DNA from: Verrucomicrobiota bacterium
GTDB lineage: Bacteria; Verrucomicrobiota; Verrucomicrobiia; Opitutales; Opitutaceae
Assembly (NCBI GenBank): GCA_023433275.1
Contig: JAEZDN010000042.1
Coordinates: 1 to 51,742, forward strand
Reading direction: 5' to 3'
DNA length: 51,742 nt
In this document: positions 39,810 through 49,556 of the stretch, one piece after another
Layout: each line of letters opens with the position of its first letter
Numbering within the stretch: position 1 is the first letter of the stretch
Translations under genes and position numbers: made by a program
Notes under the pieces: generated by a model
Database searches by the model: none
What the model was told of the DNA's origin: nothing
Seen by the model: the letters and a program-made list of their open reading frames with translations, nothing else

Positions 39810-41595
39810 TCCAACGCTCGACACAGGCGCGCAATTCTTCCTGCCGTACCGGCTTGCCCACAAAATCATCCATGCCGGCCTCCAAACTGGCAAAGCGGGT
39901 GTCGGCGTGGACGTTCGCGGTGACGGCGATGATCGGCAACCGCTTGCCTTCGAGCCGGTGACGAATCCGCCGCGTGGTCTCGAATCCATCGATGCCCGGC
40001 ATCTGGATGTCCATCAGCACCGCGGCCCACGTCTCCCGCACCGCCCGTTCCACCGCCTCCGCGCCGTTGTCGACGATCGTCGTTTCCAAACCCATCCGCC
40101 GCAGGAGCATTTCAATGACGCGCTGGTTTCCCCAGTCGTCCTCGACCACGAGCACGCGGCCCTGCAGCAGGCTCGAGGCTGGCGCTGCACCCGCCGTGAC
40201 CGGCCAGGGGCGGGCGCTGATGGGCAGCTGGATCTCGAAATGGAACTCCGAACCGAGCCCGGGTTCGCTGCGCACCGCGATGCGTCCACCCATGCGCTGT
40301 ACCAAGCTCTGTGAAATCGCCAGCCCGAGGCCCGAGCCGCCATAGCGCCGGTTCAACGCGCTGTCGCCCTGGCTGAACTTCTGGAATAACTTCGCTTTCG
40401 TCGTTTCGTTCATCCCGATACCGGTGTCCTTCACGGCAAACCGGATCATCGCCACCTGGCCGTCCGTGCGCACCGTCTCGATCCGCAGTTCCACCGAGCC
40501 CTGCTCGGTGAACTTCATGGCGTTGCCCATCAGGTTCAGGATCACCTGACGCAGCCGGGCGGGATCCCCGCGCACCATGGCCGGCAGTGCAGGGTCGGAG
40601 CGATAGATGATGTCCAGGCCCTTCGACTCGCCGCGCGAGCGAAACAGCTCGCTGACCTCCTCCCCCACCTCCGCGGGGGAGAATTCGACCTCGTCCAGGT
40701 CGAACTGGCCGCTCTCCACCTTTGAAAGGTCGAGGATGTCGTCGAGCAGGTGCAGCAGCTTGTTCGCCGAGCGGTGCGCAATGTCGATCTGCTCGCGCTG
40801 TTCGCCCGCGAGCGGCGAGAGTTCGAGCAGCTGCAACATCCCGATCACCCCGTTCATGGGCGTGCGGATTTCGTGGCTCATGGTGGCCAGGAAATCACTC
40901 TTCGCCTGGTTCGCGGCCTCGGCCCGCTGCTTGGCTTCGCTCAGCGTGGTGACGAGTTCCTCATTCTCGAAGATCAGCCGGAAAAGCTTCCGGAGGTCCA
41001 GGTAATGCATCCGCGCGGTGTTGAGCAAAAAGAGCGCGTAGGTGACGATGATCAAGGCCAGCGTCCAGCTTCCGGTCTCCGGGTACCGCAGCACCCCCGC
41101 GATCATGGGGAGCAGCGTGATGATGACATAGCTGATGTAACACGAGGGCACCGAGGCGAGCGATCGGGCGGCCCCGGCGTTCATGCCGACGATGATGCAT
41201 GAGACGAGCAACCGCGGGAGCAGGCTCTCGGTGTCCAGGAAAAGCCAGGCTGCCAGGCCCCACAACAACCCGGCCAGCACGACGCCCACCCGGAACCACG
41301 CCCGCCAGGCCTTGACCTCCGCATCGCTCCGGCTCCGACGCATGAACGCCCAGTTGAGACCCATCCGCGCCACCGTCACCCCACCGATGGCCGCCAGCCA
41401 TCCCAGCGTCTTGCCTGCGGGAAAATAAGTCCAGACTCCGGCCACCAGTACCATGGCAAGCGCGAGGTTGGAAAAAAGCCCGAAGCCGGCCGACCGGTAC
41501 AGCAACCGCGTCATTTCGGCGGTGACTCGAAGATCTATATCCTGCCGCGCGCCGCCCCCGGTCGGTCGACTGGCACTCGCGGATAGCAGGGTCAT
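39802..41595 (-). CDS. Hybrid sensor histidine kinase with multi-helix membrane sensor
   Basis: The 597-residue protein has six or so transmembrane helices in the first 195 residues (near 42-57, 65-82, 103-120, 128-145, 153-169, 178-192). A short coiled linker (FENEELVTTLSEAKQRAEAANQAK) leads to HisKA with His241 (TMSHEIRTPMNG). The HATPase domain shows NLMGNAMKF, DTGIGM and GGSGLGLAI, and one receiver domain carries Asp529 (VLMDIQMPGIDGF) and a KP near 584. The integral sensor may detect a membrane or hydrophobic signal. No response regulator is adjacent. A predicted promoter abuts the start codon. Confidence 0.95.
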   Translation of the reverse strand: MTLLSASASRPTGGGARQDIDLRVTAEMTRLLYRSAGFGLFSNLALAMVLVAGVWTYFPAGKTLGWLAAIGGVTVARMGLNWAFMRRSRSDAEVKAWRAWFRVGVVLAGLLWGLAAWLFLDTESLLPRLLVSCIIVGMNAGAARSLASVPSCYISYVIITLLPMIAGVLRYPETGSWTLALIIVTYALFLLNTARMHYLDLRKLFRLIFENEELVTTLSEAKQRAEAANQAKSDFLATMSHEIRTPMNGVIGMLQLLELSPLAGEQREQIDIAHRSANKLLHLLDDILDLSKVESGQFDLDEVEFSPAEVGEEVSELFRSRGESKGLDIIYRSDPALPAMVRGDPARLRQVILNLMGNAMKFTEQGSVELRIETVRTDGQVAMIRFAVKDTGIGMNETTKAKLFQKFSQGDSALNRRYGGSGLGLAISQSLVQRMGGRIAVRSEPGLGSEFHFEIQLPISARPWPVTAGAAPASSLLQGRVLVVEDDWGNQRVIEMLLRRMGLETTIVDNGAEAVERAVRETWAAVLMDIQMPGIDGFETTRRIRHRLEGKRLPIIAVTANVHADTRFASLEAGMDDFVGKPVRQEELRACVERWIK

Positions 41596-41603
41596 ATGGC
41601 ACT

Positions 41604-41630
41604 AGTCTACCGGGCAACTCCGCCCGGCAA
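41604..41630 (-). promoter_or_regulatory. Predicted promoter of the hybrid kinase, near-leaderless
   Basis: On the minus strand TTGCCG (41630-41625), a 15-bp spacer and TAGACT (41609-41604) end 8 nt before the ATG at 41595. Confidence 0.4.
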
Positions 41631-41658
41631 GGACATTTGCGCGGTGGAATACCCTAGC

Positions 41659-42123
41659 TCACCGCAACAATTCGACTACATCGCCCGGCCGGAGCGCCGG
41701 TCCGCCGCTGCCGGCCCGGCTCGGGTTCAGCCGGGCGTTAATGACCCGGCCTGTGCGAAAAATCGTGGCCGCCTTGAACACCGCCGGAAGGTTCTCTGCC
41801 CGCACCGCCTGCTGCAGCCGCAGCCCATCGCGCCAGGGCAATTCGACGATCGCCCCGCTGCCACCATCCACGAGGACCACCATGCCGGCCCGGGCCAGCC
41901 TGGACGCCGACTCCAGCGACAAGGCCGCCGCGTCACCCGATGAACGCACGGCCGCCGCGGTGACCTTCCCACCCGTGGAAACCGTCGCGGTCGTCACTTT
42001 TCCCGCCGTCTTGACGGTCGTGGCCGTGATCGCCGCGGCGCTCGCAATCGCGGCCCCCGCCACCACGCAACCGCTCCCCCATGCGAGCATGGCCAGCCCG
42101 CACAGACTCGCGAGGAGCCTCAC
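41659..42123 (-). CDS. Lipoprotein with beta-grasp/SLBB-like C-terminus
   Basis: The 154-residue lipoprotein has lipobox GSGC (Cys19). An Ala/Thr/Val-rich stretch with TVKTAGKVTTATVSTGGKV follows (about 22-65). The C-terminal region (MVVLVDGGSGAIVELPWRDGLRLQQAV ... RPGDVVELLR) looks like the beta-grasp found in SLBB and polysaccharide-export proteins. It starts with GTG that overlaps the TGA stop of the CBS gene (GTGA), so its translation depends on that gene. The function is unknown. Confidence 0.75.
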   Translation of the reverse strand: MRLLASLCGLAMLAWGSGCVVAGAAIASAAAITATTVKTAGKVTTATVSTGGKVTAAAVRSSGDAAALSLESASRLARAGMVVLVDGGSGAIVELPWRDGLRLQQAVRAENLPAVFKAATIFRTGRVINARLNPSRAGSGGPALRPGDVVELLR

Positions 42124-42563
42124 GTGCTGAGTCCGCCGGCGATGTATTGCCGGAGCGATTCCGCCTCGGCCCGATGCACGTTCGCCACCCAGCGCGAGAC
42201 GTCGCCAATCGAAATCAAACCCACCAATTCTCCCGTCTGGATGACCGGGAGATGGCGGCAGCGCTTTTCCGCAAACAGGTCCATGACCTCCTGCACCGTG
42301 GCCTCGGGCGCAATGGTGAGCACGTTCTTGGTCATGACTTCGGTGATCACCGTGACCCGCGGGTCGAGGGTGGCCGATATCACCCGGGTCAGCACGTCAC
42401 GCTCGGTGAAAATGCCAACGAGCTTTTCGCCCTCCATCACCAGGATGGCGCCCACCTTGTGCTGGTTCATTTTCTGTACCGCTTCCAACACCGTGACTTT
42501 CGTCGACACCGCATGCAGTGCCCGGCTCTTGCCCGCCAATATCGTCGTGATTGAATTATTCAT
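42120..42563 (-). CDS. CBS-domain protein (tandem CBS pair)
   Basis: The 147-residue soluble protein is made of two CBS motifs, about 8-66 (TVLEAVQKMNQHKVGAILVMEGEKLVGIFTERDV) and 75-130 (TIAPEATVQEVMDLFAEKRCRHLPVIQTGELVGLISIGDV). The pair forms a Bateman module that binds adenosyl ligands such as AMP or ATP and works as an energy sensor. GIFTERDV and GLISIGDV carry the Thr/Ser and Asp that contact ribose. It is coupled to the downstream lipoprotein gene by a 4-bp overlap. The target is unknown. Confidence 0.9.
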   Translation of the reverse strand: MNNSITTILAGKSRALHAVSTKVTVLEAVQKMNQHKVGAILVMEGEKLVGIFTERDVLTRVISATLDPRVTVITEVMTKNVLTIAPEATVQEVMDLFAEKRCRHLPVIQTGELVGLISIGDVSRWVANVHRAEAESLRQYIAGGLST

Positions 42564-42626
42564 GGGGTAATGAGGTTGGACCAATATTACCCCGCACAGG
42601 TGCCCGCCACAATGCCAATTCCCCGT

Positions 42627-45600
42627 CTATTTTCGGAAGAGCTGGTCCAGCGCGCCCAGGCTCTTGAGCGGCGTGGCCTTTTTCAGCGGATAGGGCGCCA
42701 CCGCCGGGCGCGCCGGCGGCGGCTCGGCCGGTCCCTGTCCGGAAGCGCCGCCCGGCGCCGCCCCCTTCAATTCATCCAGCAACCGTTGCAGGCGCACCGC
42801 TGAGACCGGCTCGGCCGTGCCCGCCTCCTGCGCAAACAAACTCACGCGAAACTCCTCCACCAGCCAGCGGAAGGCGTCGATTCGCTCCGACGATCCGGCG
42901 TCAGTCCCGCCCTCGCGCCGTCGCTCGGCGAGTGCCTGCACCGCTTTGACAAAGGGCGCCAGCTGCGCGGCCCGCTGCGCGTCCTTCGCGGCGTCGCGTT
43001 TCCAGCGGTCGGCCCGGGCCTTCATGCCCCGCAGGTACCGCGGCAAATGCTTCAGCCGTTCAAAGGGGATCCGACGCAGGAAATCCGGCGGCAGCAACGC
43101 CGCCAGTTCCTGCGCAAGCCCCGGATAAGGCTGCGCGTGCGCCTCGAGTTCAGACCGCAGCGCGAAGACTTCCTTGAGCACGTCGGCCAGCCTGGGCACC
43201 AGTCCCCGTAGGTCGTTCTTGGCGGTCTTCACCGCGGCCTCAAAGCGGGCCGCCGTCAACGGATAGGAGCGATCGCCGTCGGTCCCGGCACGCGGTTCCT
43301 CCATCCGCCGGGCATCGGTCACCCACCGTCGGATGCATTCCAAGGCATCCGCCTGCAGTCGCTCCATCGAAGTCAGCGTCGCAATCAATGCCCCCAGCAT
43401 GCGCAGCGCGCGCAGGTCCTTTTCCAGCCAGCCGATGTCGTGGCGCAGTTGTCCCTCGAGCAAGCGCTCCAGCCCGACCCGACTCGCCGCTCGCGCCGCC
43501 TCCGGGGCCGTGAAGAGCCGCACGGCCACACCCGCGGGCGTGGCTTTCAAACCCGGATACGCGAGCACGGGCACCCCATGCCGCTCCTCCACCAGGATCG
43601 ATTCAGGCACATCCCCGAATTTCCATTCGCCCGCCGGTTCTCCCTCCCACTTCTGCCGCGCCGCCCGCCACGCGGCATTCTCGGCCGTCGCCGCCTTCTG
43701 GCTCACCTCGCGGATGCTGCCCTCGAGCAACTTTCGAATCTCCGCGAGGTCCCGGCTCGCACCCAGCACCCGGTCCTTGGCATCGACGACTTCGACTCGA
43801 ACGCGTAGGTGATCGGGCAGCGACTTGGTCGTCCACAGCGCCGGATCGATCCGCACCCCAAGGCGCGGTTGCAACAATTCCGCCAGGGCCTCGGCGAGGG
43901 TCGGCTGCGTCGGCCGCGAGGAAATGAGCGCGAGTTCGCGCACCAGCCGCTCCGCGGACTCCGCGAGCGGGATCAGGTTTCGCCGCTGCTCCTTGGGCAG
44001 GGCCTTGAGCATGAGTTCCACCTTCTCCTGGAGGTGCCCGGGCACCGCCCAATCGAGGGCGGCGACGGTGAGCGCTTCGGCCTCGGCCAGCGTCACGCGC
44101 ACGGTCACTCCATCCTCCGGCTTCCCCGGCTGGTAGGCGTAGGCCAGCGGCAGCACCCGGTTCTCCACCGGCAGCGCCTCGGGAAAATCGGCAGCGTTAT
44201 GCGCCGATTCCTCCGCCGGCCGCAGGTCCTCCTCCTTCAGGAAAAGGAATCGCGGACGGGTCGCCTGCTCATGCCGGACAAAATCCACGAGTTCTCCCAC
44301 GCTGCTGATGCCAGGCCAGGGCGAGTCTTCCCGACTGGCCGGGCCTTTCGGCTGATCGTGCGAGTTCGTGTCACCCTTTGGCATCAGTTCGCGCGCGTAG
44401 AAGCGATAGACCGCCTCATCGAGGTCGATGTACCCGGAGCTGCGCGTGCGACTGAGCAGGGTTTCCGCCTGTTCGCGCACGCGGCGGTTGTGCGCCAGGA
44501 AATCGAACGGCCAGGTCACCGTGTCACCCACGAGCCCCTCCCGGATGAAAATCTCGGTCGCATGCGCGGGATTGATCCGGCCGTAGCTCACCGAGCGGGT
44601 CTCGAGCTCGAGATTGTACAGCCGCCGCCGCTCCTTCACCAGCACGCGCCCGGCTTCGGCACTCCAGAAGGGTTCGCTGTGCGCCACGCGCAGCAGGTGT
44701 GCACCCAGCGCCAGCATCCATTGGGGATCGATCCGGGCGCAGGTGCGCGCGAACAACCGGCTGGTCTCCATGATTTCGGCCGCCATGAGCCACTTCGCGA
44801 CCTTGGGCTTGGGCGCAGCCTTGCCCGGGGGCAAGCGATCCCCCGGGGGCCGCTTGTTCTGCTCGCGCTTTTCAAACAGCGTCGACCCCGGAAACACGCT
44901 CACCCGCCGGTCATGGGCCGCATGATAATCGCCCTCGTCGGTTCGCGTGGCGACGTTCCCCAGCAATCCGGCCAGGATCGACCGATGGATCGCCGCGTAC
45001 CCCGGCGTGCCCAGCTGGAGCTTCACCTCCTGCCCCGGCTTCACCCCGTCGTAAATGGAGGTGCGCTTAAACCCATCGCGCTCCCGCAAGGTGTCCTCCA
45101 GCTGCGCATGCACGTCGCGCCATTCGCGCATGCGCATGAACGAAAGGAAGTGCGTGGTGCAAAATTTCCTCAGCTTGCCGAGGCTCATCCCCTCGAACTC
45201 GTCGTGATAGGCCTCCCAGATCGCCAGCAATCCCAGGAAATCCGAGTCGGGTTGCGTGAACCGCCGGTGCGCCGCGTCGGCCTTCTGCTGCGCATCCAGC
45301 GGACGCTCCCGCGGATCCTGGATGCTGAGCGCCGCCGCGATGATGAGCACCTCCCGCAGCGCCTTTTCGCTGCGCGCCTGCAGGATCATGCGCCCCACGG
45401 TTGGGTCCACCGGCAGATGCGCCAGCTCGCGGCCGAGGTCGGTGAGCACCCCCGCCTCGTCCGTGGCCCCCAGCTCATGCAACAAGGCGTACCCGGCGCG
45501 AATCCCCTTGGTCGGTGGCGCATTCAGGAACGGGAAATCCTCGATGTCACCCAGGCCGAACGCCTTCATGCGCAAAATCACGTCGGCGAGATTGCTGCGC

Positions 45601-46772
45601 TGGATCTCGGGCTGCGTGAAGCGCGGTCGCTCCAAGTAATCCTGCTCCGAATAGAGCCGGATGCACACGCCGTCGCTCACGCGCCCGCACCGGCCCTTGC
45701 GCTGGTCCGCGCTGCTCTGCGACACGGGTTCGACCGGCAACCGTCGCGTGCGGCTCTGCGGGACATAGCGGCTGAGGCGCGCGAGCCCGGTGTCGATCAC
45801 GAACCGGATGCCCGGGATCGTCAGCGAGGTCTCGGCGATATTCGTCGCCAGCACGATCTTCCGCGCCTGGGTGCTCGCAAACACCCGCTGTTGCTCCGCA
45901 TTGGTCAGCCGCCCGTACAAGGGCACGATCTCCAGACGGCCCAGCCGCCGCCCCTCCAGCAGATCGCGCGCCTCGCGGATGTCGCGCTCGGTCGGCAGGA
46001 ACACCAGCACGTCGCCGGAGGAACTTTCAAGCAACACCCGCTCCACCGCCTCCACCGCCGCGTCGATATAGGTGATGTCCTCGCGCCCGGATCGCTGGTG
46101 GGCCGCGACCGTTGTTTGCTGCGGACTGACCGCCGGCCCATCGCCGCCCAGTTCCTCCAGCGGCGCATAAATCACCTCCACCGGATAAACGCGCCCGGAG
46201 ACCTCAATGATCGGCGCGCCATCGAACGCCTTGGAGAATGCCTCGGTGTCGATGGTCGCCGACGTGATGACGATCTTCAAATCCGGACGCTGGACCCGCA
46301 GCCGGCGCAGATGCCCGAGAATGAAATCAATGTTCAGCGACCGTTCATGGGCCTCGTCCACAATCACGGTATCGTAATCCCGCAACTCCGGGTCGGCCTG
46401 CAGCTCCGCCAGCAGCATGCCATCGGTCATGAACTTGATCACCGTGTCACCCGAGGTCTGGTCGGCAAAACGGATCTTGCAGCCCACCTCGCGGCCAAAC
46501 CCGACATTCAATTCCTCCGCCACCCGCCGGGCCACCGATGTTGCGGCGACGCGCCGCGGTTGCGTGCAGGCAATGCGCCCGCGCTCGCCCCGCCCGGCCA
46601 CCAGGCACATCTTCGGGATCTGCGTCGTCTTTCCCGAGCCGGTCTCCCCCGCCAGGATCAACACCTGGTTGTCCCGGATGGCCGCAATGATCTCATCCGC
46701 GCGCGCGCTGATCGGCAGCTCGGGCGGATACTCGATCCGGAATGGCCAGGGTTTTTTGGGTCGTGACGACAT
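42627..46772 (-). CDS. hrpA: ATP-dependent RNA helicase HrpA (DEAH box)
   Basis: The 1381-residue helicase has Walker A GETGSGKTT (42-50), DEAH (139-142), SATID (171-175) and a motif VI with QRKGRCGR. HA2 and OB-fold regions follow, then the long C-terminal DUF3418-type region with ANAEDE-like linkers. HrpA resolves stalled or collided ribosomes in E. coli; the long C-terminus distinguishes it from HrpB. The length is slightly above the E. coli enzyme. Extra Pro/Gly-rich segments occur near the C-terminus (GGASGQGPAEPPPARP). I use ATG at 46772; another ATG lies 15 bp upstream, and the divergent gene starts 46 bp away. Confidence 0.95.
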   Translation of the reverse strand: MSSRPKKPWPFRIEYPPELPISARADEIIAAIRDNQVLILAGETGSGKTTQIPKMCLVAGRGERGRIACTQPRRVAATSVARRVAEELNVGFGREVGCKIRFADQTSGDTVIKFMTDGMLLAELQADPELRDYDTVIVDEAHERSLNIDFILGHLRRLRVQRPDLKIVITSATIDTEAFSKAFDGAPIIEVSGRVYPVEVIYAPLEELGGDGPAVSPQQTTVAAHQRSGREDITYIDAAVEAVERVLLESSSGDVLVFLPTERDIREARDLLEGRRLGRLEIVPLYGRLTNAEQQRVFASTQARKIVLATNIAETSLTIPGIRFVIDTGLARLSRYVPQSRTRRLPVEPVSQSSADQRKGRCGRVSDGVCIRLYSEQDYLERPRFTQPEIQRSNLADVILRMKAFGLGDIEDFPFLNAPPTKGIRAGYALLHELGATDEAGVLTDLGRELAHLPVDPTVGRMILQARSEKALREVLIIAAALSIQDPRERPLDAQQKADAAHRRFTQPDSDFLGLLAIWEAYHDEFEGMSLGKLRKFCTTHFLSFMRMREWRDVHAQLEDTLRERDGFKRTSIYDGVKPGQEVKLQLGTPGYAAIHRSILAGLLGNVATRTDEGDYHAAHDRRVSVFPGSTLFEKREQNKRPPGDRLPPGKAAPKPKVAKWLMAAEIMETSRLFARTCARIDPQWMLALGAHLLRVAHSEPFWSAEAGRVLVKERRRLYNLELETRSVSYGRINPAHATEIFIREGLVGDTVTWPFDFLAHNRRVREQAETLLSRTRSSGYIDLDEAVYRFYARELMPKGDTNSHDQPKGPASREDSPWPGISSVGELVDFVRHEQATRPRFLFLKEEDLRPAEESAHNAADFPEALPVENRVLPLAYAYQPGKPEDGVTVRVTLAEAEALTVAALDWAVPGHLQEKVELMLKALPKEQRRNLIPLAESAERLVRELALISSRPTQPTLAEALAELLQPRLGVRIDPALWTTKSLPDHLRVRVEVVDAKDRVLGASRDLAEIRKLLEGSIREVSQKAATAENAAWRAARQKWEGEPAGEWKFGDVPESILVEERHGVPVLAYPGLKATPAGVAVRLFTAPEAARAASRVGLERLLEGQLRHDIGWLEKDLRALRMLGALIATLTSMERLQADALECIRRWVTDARRMEEPRAGTDGDRSYPLTAARFEAAVKTAKNDLRGLVPRLADVLKEVFALRSELEAHAQPYPGLAQELAALLPPDFLRRIPFERLKHLPRYLRGMKARADRWKRDAAKDAQRAAQLAPFVKAVQALAERRREGGTDAGSSERIDAFRWLVEEFRVSLFAQEAGTAEPVSAVRLQRLLDELKGAAPGGASGQGPAEPPPARPAVAPYPLKKATPLKSLGALDQLFRK

Positions 46773-46818
46773 CTCGATGCCCGCCATTCTGGGTGATACT
46801 GGGAATCCACAACCCGAA

Positions 46819-47394
46819 ATGCAGCCCCCGCCCCTCCTTCCCGCCCAGCGCCTCCGTCGCGTGCTGGCCGTTTCCCGGGCAGACGGGTGGAGCGTCGTGG
46901 CCGTCGCGGCGGCCAGCGTCGTCATCGCCCTTTTTCAAGGAGACCGCTTGGGCACGACCGCGGCTGCGCTCGTCACCCTGGCGGGGGCCGTGGAACTTCA
47001 TGGACGCCGTCAGCTGCTCCGTGGCCGCCTAAGCGGCGTCGGCTGGATGATTGCGGCCCAACTCGGTTTGCTGGTCGTGATCGGCACCTATGCCTGGTGC
47101 CGCTGGCGGTATTTTGACGCGTCCGCCCTCTGGGCCGGACTGCCCGGGTTTGTCCGGGCCATGGTGGATCAGGAACTGATCGCCGCGGGACTCGAGCCTG
47201 AGCTCGATCGTCCTTTCTTCCTCGGATTGCTGAATGCCCTGACCTGCGTGACGCTCGCCTTCGTTTCACTCCTCTACCAAGGCGGCCTCGCGTTCTTCTA
47301 CCAGCGGAACCGGACGGCTTTGCGCCTCGCCCTGGCGGATTCGGGCGGGCCTCCGCCCGTCGAATCCATCCCGCACCCCGAACGGTCCCGCTGA
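46819..47394 (+). CDS. Integral membrane protein of unknown function
   Basis: The 191-residue protein has about four hydrophobic segments (near 24-38, 42-54, 73-90, 134-155). Between helices three and four is a loop FDASALWAGLPGFVRAMVDQELIAAGLEPELDRPFF. I do not recognise the family. I chose ATG at 46819 because the upstream extension overlaps hrpA on the other strand. The gene diverges from hrpA and is followed 55 bp later by the sulfite-oxidase-fold gene, which has its own predicted promoter. Confidence 0.7.
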   Translation: MQPPPLLPAQRLRRVLAVSRADGWSVVAVAAASVVIALFQGDRLGTTAAALVTLAGAVELHGRRQLLRGRLSGVGWMIAAQLGLLVVIGTYAWCRWRYFDASALWAGLPGFVRAMVDQELIAAGLEPELDRPFFLGLLNALTCVTLAFVSLLYQGGLAFFYQRNRTALRLALADSGGPPPVESIPHPERSR

Positions 47395-47415
47395 GGTCGG
47401 TTCACCGGCAATCGC

Positions 47416-47443
47416 TTGCCAGCGAGCCGCGGCAAACTAGCTT
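47416..47443 (+). promoter_or_regulatory. Predicted promoter giving a leaderless mRNA (sulfite-oxidase-fold gene)
   Basis: TTGCCA (47416-47421), a 16-bp spacer and TAGCTT (47438-47443) end 6 nt before the ATG at 47450. The -10 box to ATG string TAGCTTCGCCCCATG differs from that at 6333-6347 by one base. Confidence 0.55.
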
Positions 47444-47449
47444 CGCCCC

Positions 47450-48091
47450 ATGTCCAAGGATCGCTACATCGCGGCCAAGCAAAAATGGGCGGAGAAACAG
47501 GTCGCCGGCGGCTTCAAGCCGCGCGACGTGCCCGCCACCGATCGTCTGCCGCCCGGACAAAAGCTGACCAGCGGCTTTCCGGTCCTGGACCTTGGCGTGC
47601 AACCGGAGATCCCGCTGACTGAATGGACCCTGACCCTGGACGGACTCGTCGAGAAGCCGGCCACGCTGGACTGGACGCGCTTCAACGCCCTGCCCCAGGT
47701 GACCGACGTCAGCGACTTCCACTGCGTGACCACTTGGAGCAAGTACGACTGCCGTTGGAGCGGCGTCGCCTTCACGACCCTGTTCGAACTCGTGCAACCG
47801 CGCCCGGAAGCCAGGTTTGTCTACTTCACGAGTTACGACGGCTACTCCACCAATGTGCCGCTTGAACAGTGTCTCGACGATGACGTCCTCGTGGCCACGC
47901 AGTTCGATGGCTCACCGGTCACACGTGAACATGGCGGACCCGCGCGCGTCATCATCCCGAAACTGTACGCCTGGAAGGGCGCGAAGTTCGTCAAGACCAT
48001 CACCTTTCTCGCCGAGGACCGGCTCGGTTTCTGGGAGGTGCGGGGCTACCACAACGTCGGCGATCCGTGGAAGGAAGAGCGCTACGCGTGA
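47450..48091 (+). CDS. Sulfite-oxidase-fold molybdopterin oxidoreductase
   Basis: The 213-residue protein is a minimal SUOX-fold protein: LTLDGLVEKPATLDWTRFNALPQV, DFHCVTTWSKYDCRWSGVAF with Cys92 as the molybdenum ligand, YFTSYDGYSTNVPLEQ, the HGGPARVIIPKLYAWKGAKFVKTI block that wraps the cofactor, and GFWEVRGYHNVGDPW. There is no signal peptide and no heme or dimer domain, unlike sulfite oxidase or MsrP. It is probably a cytoplasmic oxidoreductase of unknown substrate. Short cytoplasmic members of this family are widespread and uncharacterised. The deoA gene follows after an inverted repeat. Confidence 0.9.
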   Translation: MSKDRYIAAKQKWAEKQVAGGFKPRDVPATDRLPPGQKLTSGFPVLDLGVQPEIPLTEWTLTLDGLVEKPATLDWTRFNALPQVTDVSDFHCVTTWSKYDCRWSGVAFTTLFELVQPRPEARFVYFTSYDGYSTNVPLEQCLDDDVLVATQFDGSPVTREHGGPARVIIPKLYAWKGAKFVKTITFLAEDRLGFWEVRGYHNVGDPWKEERYA

Positions 48092-48100
48092 CCTGACACC

Positions 48101-48200
48101 AACCACGAATGAACACGAACAGACACGAATGACGCGGACAGAATTCCGCCGACTCCGTCCCATGCTTATTGGCGTTCATTCGTGGCCATTCGTGGTTTCC
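48101..48200. repeat. Long inverted repeat in the deoA leader
   Basis: The left arm AACCACGAATGAACACGAAC (from 48101) and the right arm, GCGTTCATTCGTGGCCATTC then GTGGTT (to about 48197), are complementary. The distal end lies 18 bp before the deoA ATG, so any transcript reading in from upstream carries the hairpin. Confidence 0.75.
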
Positions 48201-48217
48201 CTCTGACCGCATTTCCC

Positions 48218-49537
<1,320 letters not shown>

Positions 49538-49540
49538 GCT

Positions 49541-49556
49541 GGGCGGGCGCCCGCCC
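49541..49556. terminator. Perfect 16-bp palindrome between convergent genes
   Basis: GGGCGGGC followed by its reverse complement GCCCGCCC lies 3 bp after the deoA stop and overlaps the first base of the stop codon of the convergent gene. It has no T tract, so it may act as a bidirectional stem. Confidence 0.5.

Noticed and set aside
43809..46766. A 985-codon open frame on the plus strand
   Set aside because: It is antisense to hrpA, Arg/His/Leu-rich, without any recognisable motif, while the minus strand has all DEAH helicase motifs.
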